64,000 nucleotides of DNA, from the NCBI GenBank assembly GCA_030692515.1, contig JAUXZS010000020.1, positions 651,218 through 715,217 on the forward strand, given 5' to 3'. Source of the stretch: Bacteroidota bacterium. GTDB lineage: Bacteria > Bacteroidota > Bacteroidia > B-17B0 > Aurantibacillaceae. The notes beneath the pieces were generated by a model. The model was not told the DNA's origin. It made no database searches and worked only from the letters and a program-made list of their open reading frames with translations. Numbering within the stretch: position 1 is the first letter of the stretch; each line of letters starts with the position of its first letter. This document shows, one piece after another, positions 36,530-46,100 of the stretch. The position numbers were made by a program, and so were the translations under genes.

Positions 36530-36662
36530 AAAATATAGTGTTATCCAACAAATAACTACAAAATAATTGAAATTGCAAATCTTTTCATCAATAAATTAAG
36601 TGGTTTTGGTCGATAATTTGGATAATAAAGCTAATTTTAGCTATGAAATAGAGATAATCTAA

Positions 36663-37412
36663 CTATTTATCGAATGATAATAATGATAATTTGTTTCCAT
36701 CAAATACAGCATAAGTTCTGTATTTAATCCATTCACCCAAGTTGATATATGTTGCTTTTCCATCAACATCTAATTCTAATGGTAAATGACGATGACCAAA
36801 AATAAAAAAATCTATTTTATGACTTTTTAAATATTCTCTGGAATATAGAAATAACCATTCTTTTTCATTGCCCAAAAATATCTCATCAGAGTCTCCAGTT
36901 GTAATTCTGCTTCTGCGACTAGTAAAACGCGCAAACCAAAAAGAAAAATTTGGGTGCAATCGAGAATATAACCAATGACATATTTTACTTGTAAAAATAA
37001 TTTTTAATAATTTGTATCCTTTATCGCCAGGGCCTAAACCATCTCCATGACCAATTAAAAATGTTTTATTATTAAATATTTTAGTTATTGGTTGGTGATG
37101 AATTACAACATTTAATTCTTTAATAAAATAATCCTGCATCCATAAATCATGATTGCCAGTAAAGAAAAAAACTTTAATTCCGGCATCTGTTAACTCTGCA
37201 ATTTTTCCAAGCAATCTTGTGAAACCTTTAGGAACAGTGTATTTATGCTCAAACCAAAAATCAAATAAATCGCCAACTAAATAAATTTCAGCCGCATCTG
37301 CCTTGATAAAGTCTAACCACCTGCAAATACTTTTTTCTCGTTCCAAACTTATTTCAAAAGTTGGAACACCTAAATGAAAATCGGACGCGAAATATATTTT
37401 TTTATTTTCCAC
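36663..37412 (-). CDS. UDP-2,3-diacylglucosamine hydrolase (LpxH-like)
   Basis: A 249-residue calcineurin-like metallophosphoesterase. All five metal motifs are intact: DFHLG (about 11-15), GDLFDFWF, TGNHDLW, GHGDG and GHRHLP. Length and the motif set fit the LpxH branch, which cleaves UDP-2,3-diacylglucosamine to lipid X in lipid A synthesis at the inner membrane. It begins directly after the M1 peptidase stop and is probably co-transcribed with it. A general metallophosphoesterase is the fallback. Confidence 0.88.
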   Translation of the reverse strand: MENKKIYFASDFHLGVPTFEISLEREKSICRWLDFIKADAAEIYLVGDLFDFWFEHKYTVPKGFTRLLGKIAELTDAGIKVFFFTGNHDLWMQDYFIKELNVVIHHQPITKIFNNKTFLIGHGDGLGPGDKGYKLLKIIFTSKICHWLYSRLHPNFSFWFARFTSRRSRITTGDSDEIFLGNEKEWLFLYSREYLKSHKIDFFIFGHRHLPLELDVDGKATYINLGEWIKYRTYAVFDGNKLSLLSFDK

Positions 37413-40400
37413 TTAAAATAAATTATCTCTTATTAAATTTTTAGGGACTAATTTATGAATATTAATTGTAAAACGAATTGTGTTAAATCTACTCACATTA
37501 TTTAACTCCAAAGTTTTCTTAATATCATTACTATACATAAAAGGAATATAAACATCAATAATGTCCTTTACTATAGTAACATTTAAACCCGCATCCCATA
37601 AAAAAGCGTCCTTGTTTAGAGACCTACCATCGCATACTGCTAAATCAACAAATATCTTAGCCGGTAAAATAAAAATTTTAGGTGACTTTAAATTAACCGA
37701 AGCCAACCATTCTGGCGATTGTCCAAGAGGGGTCCATACTTTTAAAGCCCCATCGTTATCGGCAAATTGACTAAAACCAAAACCACTATACTCATTACGC
37801 GCAATGAAATTAGTTTCAAATAAATAATCTTGATATCCATTATAACCACTCGCCCTAAAGGCATAATAACTTCTTTCAGAATAAGAGCCAGATAAAAATG
37901 TTCCGGCAAATAATCTCACATCTACAAAATGTTTTTTAGAAATTGTAATTTGATAATTAAGGGTTGCTGAAATTTTTGACATACTTGCATTATGTTGTAG
38001 TTCAAAATTAAAAGCAAAAGGGTTTATTGCTCTTTTATTATTTAAAAAATAATTTAATTGATTTACAAAAGAATAATTATTTGTTTTTGTCGGTGGAGCA
38101 GTTGCAATAAAATTTGGATAAAAGGAATTTAAACTATCTGTAAACAAGTTACTGTTTGTATAGGTAATAAACTGGTGAATTGGACTGGTAGCATTTTTCT
38201 TTTTGATTTCGAATTGCAGGTAAGGCGCAATCTTTAAAAAATTAAAATTTAAACTCTTATAATTTGTTCCGTTTACAGAGTTATTAATTGAGGCATCGTA
38301 ATAATCATAGGTAAATGATTTAGCTTTAGCGCCAAGTGTTATTTGTTGGAATATTTTTTTTGGATAAAAATTAAAATTAAATTCTGAAAAACCAACGGGA
38401 CTCATTGTTTTAAAAGCAAACATTGGAGAAATTGAATACTCAAAACGTTTCTGGTATAAACTATAATTATGAATTGAAGCACCAACCATAAAACCATTAT
38501 AATAATTTGCACCAATTATTGGCACATAATTAATCTGCGTTTTTGCTGGATTCTCAAACTTGGTTAAAAAATTAAATTGCAATGGCTTTGCTTTTTTAAA
38601 TAAACCACGAGCTTTAATATAGTTATTCTTCCGGTTAATATCTGGCATTTTATCTAAGCCATCAATTTTAAAATAATCTACATCCTTTGCTGGAAATTCA
38701 ACTGTTTCATTTTTTTCAAAACCATCATACCAAATTAAACCCACGGGTTTGTTGTTCTTAAAGCCATAAACATTTAACGGTGTAACAACGCCTGTTTTGT
38801 TTTTTAACTTAATAGAATAACTTCCATCTTTATTTTTTTTAATGTTTTTAATTTTATAATCGATTTTATCTGTCGACGAAATTAAGTTTGTCGAAAACCA
38901 AGAAAGACCTATGCCATTAAAAAAACTTAATGTTTTAGAAAGATTTTTTGGAGAAGGATGAGTAAATTTAAATTGTTCATAATAAAACTGCATAGCTTTA
39001 TCTAAATTTTCTTCGTCCATATAATCCATCAAATAATCAAAAATTACTGGGGCTTTACTATATACAATACTACCATAATTAAATCCAGAGTATTCACTTG
39101 AAGAAATATTTAATGGTTGGTCTCTTCGTGCTTTAGCAGACATAAAATAAGCCATTTCTTTTTCTCGCCAATACTCAACTTTATTTAATCCGAATAAATT
39201 TAAATTTTCATCCAAACCAATTAAGTCCGATAATTTTTTCTCAGGATATTTGGCACGCATATATCTCATTTCATAAAATGAATTTAAGCCTTCATCCATA
39301 AAAGGATAATCGCGCTCGTTACTCCCTAAAATTCCATAAAACCAATTGTGACCTACTTCATGAGCAATTGTAATATCTAATTCAAACTCGTTACTAGAAT
39401 TTCCAATAACGGTAATAGTTGGATATTCCATACCTCCACCAGCCATTATGGTGCCATCAACAGCAGTAACGTGGTTGTATGGGTAATCACCAATTAAATA
39501 AGAGTAAAAAATGGTTGATTCGTTTACGTAATTAATTGCATTTTTCCACAATTCAAAATTTTTGTTTGTAAAAAAAATCCAAGTATCAACAGTTTTTTTA
39601 TTTCCTGGGAGTTCAATTTGGTCGTGCAAAACATTAAATCGTTTATCAGCAAACCATGCAAAATCATGCACTCTATATTGTTTAAAACGAATAGTTTTGG
39701 TTTCTTTTGATGATTCAGGAAAAGACATATCCTCTTCTCTGAAATCACTTTTATCTAAGCGTGTTAAAGTTTGAATTACTTTCTCATTTAAAAAATTCTC
39801 TTCTTCTTCGGCATCAATTCTATCACCTGTTGCTGCTAATAAATAATTTTTAGGTACAGTTATCTTCACGTCAAAACTTCCAAACTCACTAAAAAATTCG
39901 CCTTGATCTAAGTAGGGCATTTGATGCCAGCCTTCTTTATCAAACACAGCCGGTTTTGGATACCACTGAGTTATAAAATAAGCTTGTTGATCATGACCTA
40001 GTCTTGAAAATTTAGCATCAGGAATTTTTACAAAAAAAGGAGTGTTTATTAATATTGTATCTAAAGACCGCAATGGCTCGTTTAAAACTAATTTACAGAT
40101 GTCGATGTTCTCTACATCAAATTCTATTTTGATTGATTTGCCATTTACTTTAAAATCTAAGCTATCAATAAAACCGCGTTCTTCTGGTTTAGAAAAATAA
40201 AAATTTGTTTTATTTTGCTGAAGCAATTGTTTTGCAAGCGCTGTGGAATGATTCTTATAAGCATTTGGCCATAAATGGAAATAGATGTATGTTAAGGATT
40301 GGTCTGAATTGTTAATGTATTGAATTTCTTCGGTTGCAGAAATGGAGTGTTGCTTATCATTTAGAATTACATCAATTTTATAATTTACTTCTTGCTGAAA

Positions 40401-40496
40401 ATAAGTTTGTTGAGAAAATAAATTATTACTTATAACAAAAATCGCCACAAGCCATTTGCAGCGATTTAAGGTTATTATGTTTGTAAATGCGCTCAA
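37413..40496 (-). CDS. M1 family metallopeptidase with a C-terminal beta-barrel-like region
   Basis: A 1027-residue exported M1 (gluzincin) peptidase. Signal peptide about 1-28. Zinc ligands are His379 and His383 in HEVGH and Glu402, exactly 18 residues later; the exopeptidase motif GAMEN is replaced by GGGMEYP. Residues about 650-1027 are not part of a standard M1 C-domain: they consist of alternating polar/hydrophobic strands separated by short turns, ending in Phe, and look like an outer-membrane beta barrel. That would place the peptidase on the surface or inner face of the outer membrane. It starts 3 bases after the TlpA-like gene. Confidence 0.88.
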   Translation of the reverse strand: MSAFTNIITLNRCKWLVAIFVISNNLFSQQTYFQQEVNYKIDVILNDKQHSISATEEIQYINNSDQSLTYIYFHLWPNAYKNHSTALAKQLLQQNKTNFYFSKPEERGFIDSLDFKVNGKSIKIEFDVENIDICKLVLNEPLRSLDTILINTPFFVKIPDAKFSRLGHDQQAYFITQWYPKPAVFDKEGWHQMPYLDQGEFFSEFGSFDVKITVPKNYLLAATGDRIDAEEEENFLNEKVIQTLTRLDKSDFREEDMSFPESSKETKTIRFKQYRVHDFAWFADKRFNVLHDQIELPGNKKTVDTWIFFTNKNFELWKNAINYVNESTIFYSYLIGDYPYNHVTAVDGTIMAGGGMEYPTITVIGNSSNEFELDITIAHEVGHNWFYGILGSNERDYPFMDEGLNSFYEMRYMRAKYPEKKLSDLIGLDENLNLFGLNKVEYWREKEMAYFMSAKARRDQPLNISSSEYSGFNYGSIVYSKAPVIFDYLMDYMDEENLDKAMQFYYEQFKFTHPSPKNLSKTLSFFNGIGLSWFSTNLISSTDKIDYKIKNIKKNKDGSYSIKLKNKTGVVTPLNVYGFKNNKPVGLIWYDGFEKNETVEFPAKDVDYFKIDGLDKMPDINRKNNYIKARGLFKKAKPLQFNFLTKFENPAKTQINYVPIIGANYYNGFMVGASIHNYSLYQKRFEYSISPMFAFKTMSPVGFSEFNFNFYPKKIFQQITLGAKAKSFTYDYYDASINNSVNGTNYKSLNFNFLKIAPYLQFEIKKKNATSPIHQFITYTNSNLFTDSLNSFYPNFIATAPPTKTNNYSFVNQLNYFLNNKRAINPFAFNFELQHNASMSKISATLNYQITISKKHFVDVRLFAGTFLSGSYSERSYYAFRASGYNGYQDYLFETNFIARNEYSGFGFSQFADNDGALKVWTPLGQSPEWLASVNLKSPKIFILPAKIFVDLAVCDGRSLNKDAFLWDAGLNVTIVKDIIDVYIPFMYSNDIKKTLELNNVSRFNTIRFTINIHKLVPKNLIRDNLF

Positions 40497-40499
40497 TAA

Positions 40500-41648
40500 T
40501 TATTTTCCGGATATTGCTTTTTCAATGGCTTTTTCTAAATCTGCACCACGTAAATTTTTTCCGATAATTTTACCTTCCTTATCTAATAAAACAGTATAAG
40601 GAATTCCTTCTACTGCATATAATTTAGCGGCATAACTATCCCAATATTTTAAGTCACTTACTTGCGGCCATGTCATACCATCTTTTTCAATTGCTTCCAC
40701 CCAACGTCCCTTGTCTTGATCTAATGATACTCCATAAATTTCAAAACCTTTGTCCTTATATTTTGCATAGGCCTTTACAACGTTAGGCATTTCTTTTCTG
40801 CACGGTCCGCACCAGCTAGCCCAAAAATCAACTAAAACAATTTTACCTCTTAAAGACGATAATGCTAAATCTTTTCCATCGGGAGTTGGTAAAATAATTT
40901 CTGGTGCTTCTTGCCCACTTGTTGTTGAAAGCATTTTATTTAAAACTTCATGAAATGTTTTTACATTTTTATCTGACGGGAATTTTTTACACAATTCGGA
41001 ATCTAACTTTTTATAAACCTCGGCATATTTCTCAGGATCCATTCCTTGTATTGCCATTATTGAAGCGTATTTATCACAATTCTTCATTATTTTTTCTGCC
41101 ATCATATCGTTAAAACTATTCATGATATCATTGAATGGTTTTTCAAATACGTTGCTAAGAGAATCCATTCTTAAAGAATCCATTTGTCCACCGGCACGCA
41201 TTAACTCTTGAAATGCCATATTTAAAGAATCAATTTGTAATTTATTTTTCTTTGTTAATTCGTTATACATTATAAATAATGAAGTTTCTTCTGAGCCCTC
41301 TACTTTATAAGTATTTCCTAAATCCTTTATATTAGCGGTAACGGTAACTTTATCGTTGCTATCTAAAACTAATACCGCAAAATTTTGTTGATTTAATTTA
41401 ATACGGTAGAATCCAATATTAGGTGTGTATGTTTTGAATTCAAAATTTCCTTTCTCGTCAACAATAGCACTATCAACTGTAACAGGCTGTGGATTAATTA
41501 ATTTTTCCAAATAAATTGTTTCTCCATTTGAATTAGTTAGAGTTCCTTTTAATTCAAAATTACCAGTTCTTTTGGTTTCACTACATCCCGATAGTATTGC
41601 CATTAAAGCAATTGCGCTAATTGTTCTAAACATATTTTTATTTTTCAA
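40500..41648 (-). CDS. TlpA-like thioredoxin-fold lipoprotein with N-terminal DUF4369 domain
   Basis: A 382-residue lipoprotein with lipobox LSGC (cysteine 22). Residues about 30-130 match the DUF4369 beta domain (GNFELKGTLTNSNGETIYLE), common at the N-terminus of Bacteroidota TlpA proteins. The C-terminal thioredoxin/AhpC-TSA domain has Cys280-Gly-Pro-Cys283 in WASWCGPCRKEMPNV. It probably reduces or isomerises disulfides, or serves cytochrome c maturation, in the periplasm. It overlaps the end of gatB by 11 bases and is followed 3 bases later by the M1 peptidase gene. Confidence 0.92.
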   Translation of the reverse strand: MKNKNMFRTISAIALMAILSGCSETKRTGNFELKGTLTNSNGETIYLEKLINPQPVTVDSAIVDEKGNFEFKTYTPNIGFYRIKLNQQNFAVLVLDSNDKVTVTANIKDLGNTYKVEGSEETSLFIMYNELTKKNKLQIDSLNMAFQELMRAGGQMDSLRMDSLSNVFEKPFNDIMNSFNDMMAEKIMKNCDKYASIMAIQGMDPEKYAEVYKKLDSELCKKFPSDKNVKTFHEVLNKMLSTTSGQEAPEIILPTPDGKDLALSSLRGKIVLVDFWASWCGPCRKEMPNVVKAYAKYKDKGFEIYGVSLDQDKGRWVEAIEKDGMTWPQVSDLKYWDSYAAKLYAVEGIPYTVLLDKEGKIIGKNLRGADLEKAIEKAISGK

Positions 41649-43089
41649 GTGTTTCTTTTACTATTTGATTTAATAATTTTGGATCTGCTTTTCCTTTGCT
41701 TAATTTCATTACTTCACCAACAAACAAACCTAACAAGCCAACTTTTCCATTTTTATATTCAGTTATTTTTTCAGGGAACTTAGCCAATGCTTCGTTTACT
41801 AAATCTTGTAATTCATTGCTATTACTGTTTTGCAAAAGATCTAATTCTTTAGCAATTTGTTGGGCAGTTTTAATTTGGCTTTTCATTAGCTCCGGAAAAA
41901 TACTTTGAGATGCTGCCGCATTACTTATTTTACCTTCATCAATTAATGAAATTATTTCGGCAATTTTTTGTGGCTCTAAAGTAAATTCAGAAATAGTTAA
42001 AGCACGTTCATTTAAATAAGCTTTAATTGGTCCCATTACCCAATTGGCTGCGCTCTTATAATTAGAAGTAAAGGTTACTAATTTATTATAATAGGCGGCA
42101 ACTTCTTTTAAATCCATTAATTGCAGAGCATCATATTCTCCAAGTTTATATTCTTTTGTGTATTTATTAAAAAGCTCATCTGGTAAAACGGGCATGATGG
42201 CTTTTATTTTATTAATATATTCTTGGGTAATAAAAACAGGTTGTAAATCCGGCTCCGGAAAATATCTGTAATCATTTGCGTTTTCTTTGCTCCTTAACGA
42301 AAAGGTTAAACCTTTAACTGCGTCAAAACTTCTTGTTTCTCCGGCAATAGGTTCGCTGGCTTCTATTAAATCAATTTGTCTTTTTATTTCAAAATCAATA
42401 GCGCGTTGAACATTTCTAAAAGAATTCATGTTCTTAACTTCCACTTTTTTTCCGAATTCTTTTGAGCCTTTTAACATTACAGAAATATTTGCATCGCAAC
42501 GCAACGAGCCTTCTTCCATATTTCCATCGCAAATATCAAGGTATCTTACTAACTTTCTTACTTCCGTTAAATAGGCATAAGCTTCCTCGCCGCTTCTAAA
42601 TTCCGGCTCAGTAACTATTTCTAATAATGGTGTTCCTGCTCTATTTAAATCTATCAAAGTTTCGAATGGATCAATGTCGTGCAAACTTTTGCCGGCATCT
42701 TCTTCCATATGAATACGTGTAAGATTAATTTTTTTTGTAATGCCGTCTTTTAACTTTGCAATAATATATCCACCATTACAAATTGGTGTTTTATCTTGAG
42801 TGATTTGATATCCTTTTGGAAGATCGGCATAAAAATAATTCTTACGAGCAAATTGATTTTCTTCACGAATATCTGCATTGACTGCAATCCCTAATTTAAC
42901 TGCAAACTCCACAGCTCTAGCATTTACTACAGGTAAAGTACCTGGATGTCCTAAAGTTACAACACTAACATTGGTATTTGGTAAAGCACCATACTCTGCA
43001 ACATCACTACTATACATTTTTGTCTTTGTAAGTAATTGGATGTGACACTCTAAACCAATAACAGATTCATATTTATCGTAAACGCTCAT
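41638..43089 (-). CDS. gatB: Asp-tRNA(Asn)/Glu-tRNA(Gln) amidotransferase subunit B
   Basis: GatB, the kinase/tRNA-binding subunit of the GatCAB complex, which converts Glu-tRNA-Gln (and Asp-tRNA-Asn). The protein contains YESVIGLECHIQLLTKTKM at the N-terminus, the cradle-domain motif RYFPEPDLQPV, and a C-terminal helical YqeY-like domain (about 330-483). I place the start at the ATG at 43089 (483 residues). The frame can be extended to a TTG at 43104, but a -7 promoter element covers that position and the family N-terminus begins with the shorter form. gatA and gatC are not adjacent. Confidence 0.95.
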   Translation of the reverse strand: MSVYDKYESVIGLECHIQLLTKTKMYSSDVAEYGALPNTNVSVVTLGHPGTLPVVNARAVEFAVKLGIAVNADIREENQFARKNYFYADLPKGYQITQDKTPICNGGYIIAKLKDGITKKINLTRIHMEEDAGKSLHDIDPFETLIDLNRAGTPLLEIVTEPEFRSGEEAYAYLTEVRKLVRYLDICDGNMEEGSLRCDANISVMLKGSKEFGKKVEVKNMNSFRNVQRAIDFEIKRQIDLIEASEPIAGETRSFDAVKGLTFSLRSKENANDYRYFPEPDLQPVFITQEYINKIKAIMPVLPDELFNKYTKEYKLGEYDALQLMDLKEVAAYYNKLVTFTSNYKSAANWVMGPIKAYLNERALTISEFTLEPQKIAEIISLIDEGKISNAAASQSIFPELMKSQIKTAQQIAKELDLLQNSNSNELQDLVNEALAKFPEKITEYKNGKVGLLGLFVGEVMKLSKGKADPKLLNQIVKETLEK

Positions 43090-43101
43090 AAATTTGCGAT
43101 T

Positions 43102-43109
43102 CAAAGGTA
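43102..43109 (-). promoter_or_regulatory. Candidate gatB -7 element
   Basis: TACCTTTG on the minus strand matches TAnnTTTG and lies 12 bases before the ATG at 43089, predicting an RNA start near 43098. It overlaps the alternative TTG start at 43104 and so argues for the shorter protein. Confidence 0.5.
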
Positions 43110-43140
43110 CAATTTTTTAATCGTAAAATTACTTATAAAC

Positions 43141-43175
43141 AAAAAAGGCGTTCTGGAAATACCAGAACGCCTTTT
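43141..43175 (-). terminator. Intrinsic terminator of the GEVED surface protein gene
   Basis: A perfect 10-bp stem, GGCGTTCTGG (43147-43156) and CCAGAACGCC (43162-43171), with a 5-base loop. On the minus strand it is followed by six T. It lies 17-51 bases after the stop of the 43192-47196 gene and before gatB. Confidence 0.9.
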
Positions 43176-43191
43176 ATAAATTAAACTAAAA

Positions 43192-46100
43192 TTATTCCTT
43201 AATTAATTTTCCTTCTTTTATAGTTATTTTAGAGTTTACAGAAGTAATTTTATAAGTGTACATGCCATTTGCAATTTCTTTAATACTCAAGGTGCTTTCT
43301 GCCTTGTTTAAACTAGCTTTATAAACTAATCTACCAGCAAGATCAAGTATTTCGAAAACATAATTTCCATTACTATTTTCAATTACTACATTAATATTAC
43401 CACTATTTGGATTTGGATAAATAAATGTGTTATTGTCAATAACCGTGTTTTTTGCCAAACCAGTACAAACCACTACAAATACGGTAACGTTTGAATTAGT
43501 AGAACAACCTAAGCTATTTGTTGATACAACGTTGTAAACTGAAGATATTGGAGGAGTTACTGTAATAGCTGCGGTGGTAAAATTACCAGGCGACCATGTA
43601 TAGTTATTTGCACTTGAAACCGCCGTTAAAGTTGAAGAGAAACCCGGGCAAATTGTGAAACCTGGTAAAGCAGAAACTGATAATGTAGGACTTGCATTAA
43701 CTGTAATATTAACTGTTTTTGTATCAGGACAACCTGGTGTGTTTTCTCCAACAACTGTATAAGATGTAGTAACTGAAGGCGTAACTGAAATTGAACTAGT
43801 TGTTGCTGCATTACTCCAAGTATAAGTTGTAGCACCCGAAGCAATTAAGTTTACTGAAGCTCCATTACAGATTGTAGATTGAGATGCTGCTAAAGTAATT
43901 GTCGGTGCAGAACATCCAGCCACAATATTAATGCAATAATCTTCAGTTTCTCCCCAAGTATATGTAGCACATTCTCCTGTACCTGTGTTACCCTCTTCTG
44001 CTATCACTCTCATTCTTGTAATACCAAGGGATGCAGTTGCTGGAATTGCAACAACAGTGCTTACTAATGTTCCAGCCACTGCCCAAGAAGTACTTGCAGA
44101 TACAAAAACCTGTTCTCCCGGATCGGCAAAAGACCCATTTTGATTAAAATCCATATAAACCGTAACACCACCCGAGTAAGCAAAACCTCCACACTGTCCA
44201 ACTGTTACATCTAAAGTATAACTAGAACCTGTATTAAGATTTGGTGCAGCAATTATACCAGCATAATTAGAATAAACATTTAATGTAGACGTTGGTCCGC
44301 CAGTAGTTGCACAACTTGAGGTATTATTTAAAGTACCAATAGAAACATTAAATATTTCATCATCTGCTGTAGAACCAGCAAATGAAGCGCAATAAGCAGC
44401 GCACTGACAAGAGCTACCACCAACCATAATTTGAACTGGGGTGCTAGTTGTACTAGCTGGTCCATTAGTACAAGTAATAATACATTGATACCATGTAGCA
44501 ACAGAAATATTAGCTGCAGAGAAAGTACTTAAGGTGGCTCCAGATACTGAAGTATAAGGACCAACTGAATTTGTAGCAGTACTCCATTGGTAAGTTAAAC
44601 CACCAACAGTATAAGAAGTTGATAAACTTAAATTTGCTGAACCATTAGGACAAACATTTGTTGCACTTGTAACGGCGGAATTAGCTGCTGGAGCACCTGC
44701 ACAAGGTGTACCTGCTACAATGTTAATACAATAATCTTCTGTTTCGCCCCAAGTAAATGAGCCGCACGGACCCTGAGCAACAGTACTTTCAACTTCAACA
44801 ATTCTCATTCTGGTAATTCCGGGAGATGCTGTTACAGGTATTGTAATAACTGTGCTAACTTGTGTTCCGGCAATTGCAAAAGCAGTATACGGCGATGTAT
44901 AAACTAATTCACCCGGGTCTGTAAATACACCATTATTATTAAAATCCATATAGGCAGTAACTATTCCGGAATAACCAAAAGTACCGCACATACCAACAGT
45001 AACATCCAAGGTATAATTAGAACCAGCAACCAAATTTGGGGCCGCTACCATTCCAGTATAATTTGAGTATAAATTTAAAGTAGAAGTTGGCCCCCCTGTG
45101 GTAGCACAACTTGAAGTATTATTTAGAGTTCCAATAGAAACATTAAATATTTCATCATCCGCAATAGAAGTTGCGTTAGAAGAACAATATGCTGCACACT
45201 GGCAAGGGTTACCACTAACAATAACCTGAACTGCTGAAGATGTAGTGCTTGAAGGACCATTAGTACAAGTAATTACACAATTATACCACAATGGAAAAAT
45301 TATATTTGTTGCAGTAAAAGCACTCATAGTAGCTCCTGATATTGCTCCATAAGGACCAACAGAACTTGTAGCAGAAGCCCATTGATAAGTTAAACCACCA
45401 ACAGTATAAGAATTTGCTAAACTTAAATTAACACTTCCATTTGGACATACGGTTGTTAAACTTGCAATTGCGGTGTTAGCTCCTGGAGCGCCTGAACACG
45501 GAGTTGCTGGAGCAATTGTTACAAAATAATCTTCTGTTTCTCCAGAGCCAAAATTTGTACATGGATCAGTTGGACCATTTGGATTTCCTGCGCCCCTTGT
45601 ACGAACACGCATACCTGTTTGACCGATAGTTGCATTTGTTGGCACGTTAAATACAGCAACCGTTGCAACGTTTGGCACTGATGTTAAGCAAATTTGTGTA
45701 TGCTCCGTAGGATCATAAATTCCATTTTGATTATAATCTATCCAAACAGATTCGATATTATTTGCAGTAGTTGTAACACTTAATGAGTAGGAAACTCCAG
45801 CGCTTAAAGTTGCTGTTGTAGATGGACTAATAGGAAATTGAGTATAAGTCCCATTAAGAGGCGTATTATTGCAAGTAGAGTTGTTATTAAATGTTGTATT
45901 TAAAATTGACACATTTGTAATATTATCTCCTGTACAACCACTACCTCCTAAGCTAGTTACACAATAACATAAACTAGGAGGGTTATTTGGATTAACAGAC
46001 GTTACAGCTGTAGTAGCGCTCAATGCAGAGTTAGTACAAGTGATTACTAATTGATAAAAAGTTAAAGTAGTTAAAGAAGCTGTTGTTAAAACTGGTGTGT

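Noticed and set aside
43090..43104. Five-codon TTG-started extension of gatB
   Set aside because: A TAnnTTTG element overlaps it, and the ATG at 43089 matches the family start.
43626..43844. Minus-strand frame of 72 codons inside the GEVED protein
   Set aside because: It is in another frame of a well-supported 1334-residue protein and has a low-complexity Leu/Gln composition.
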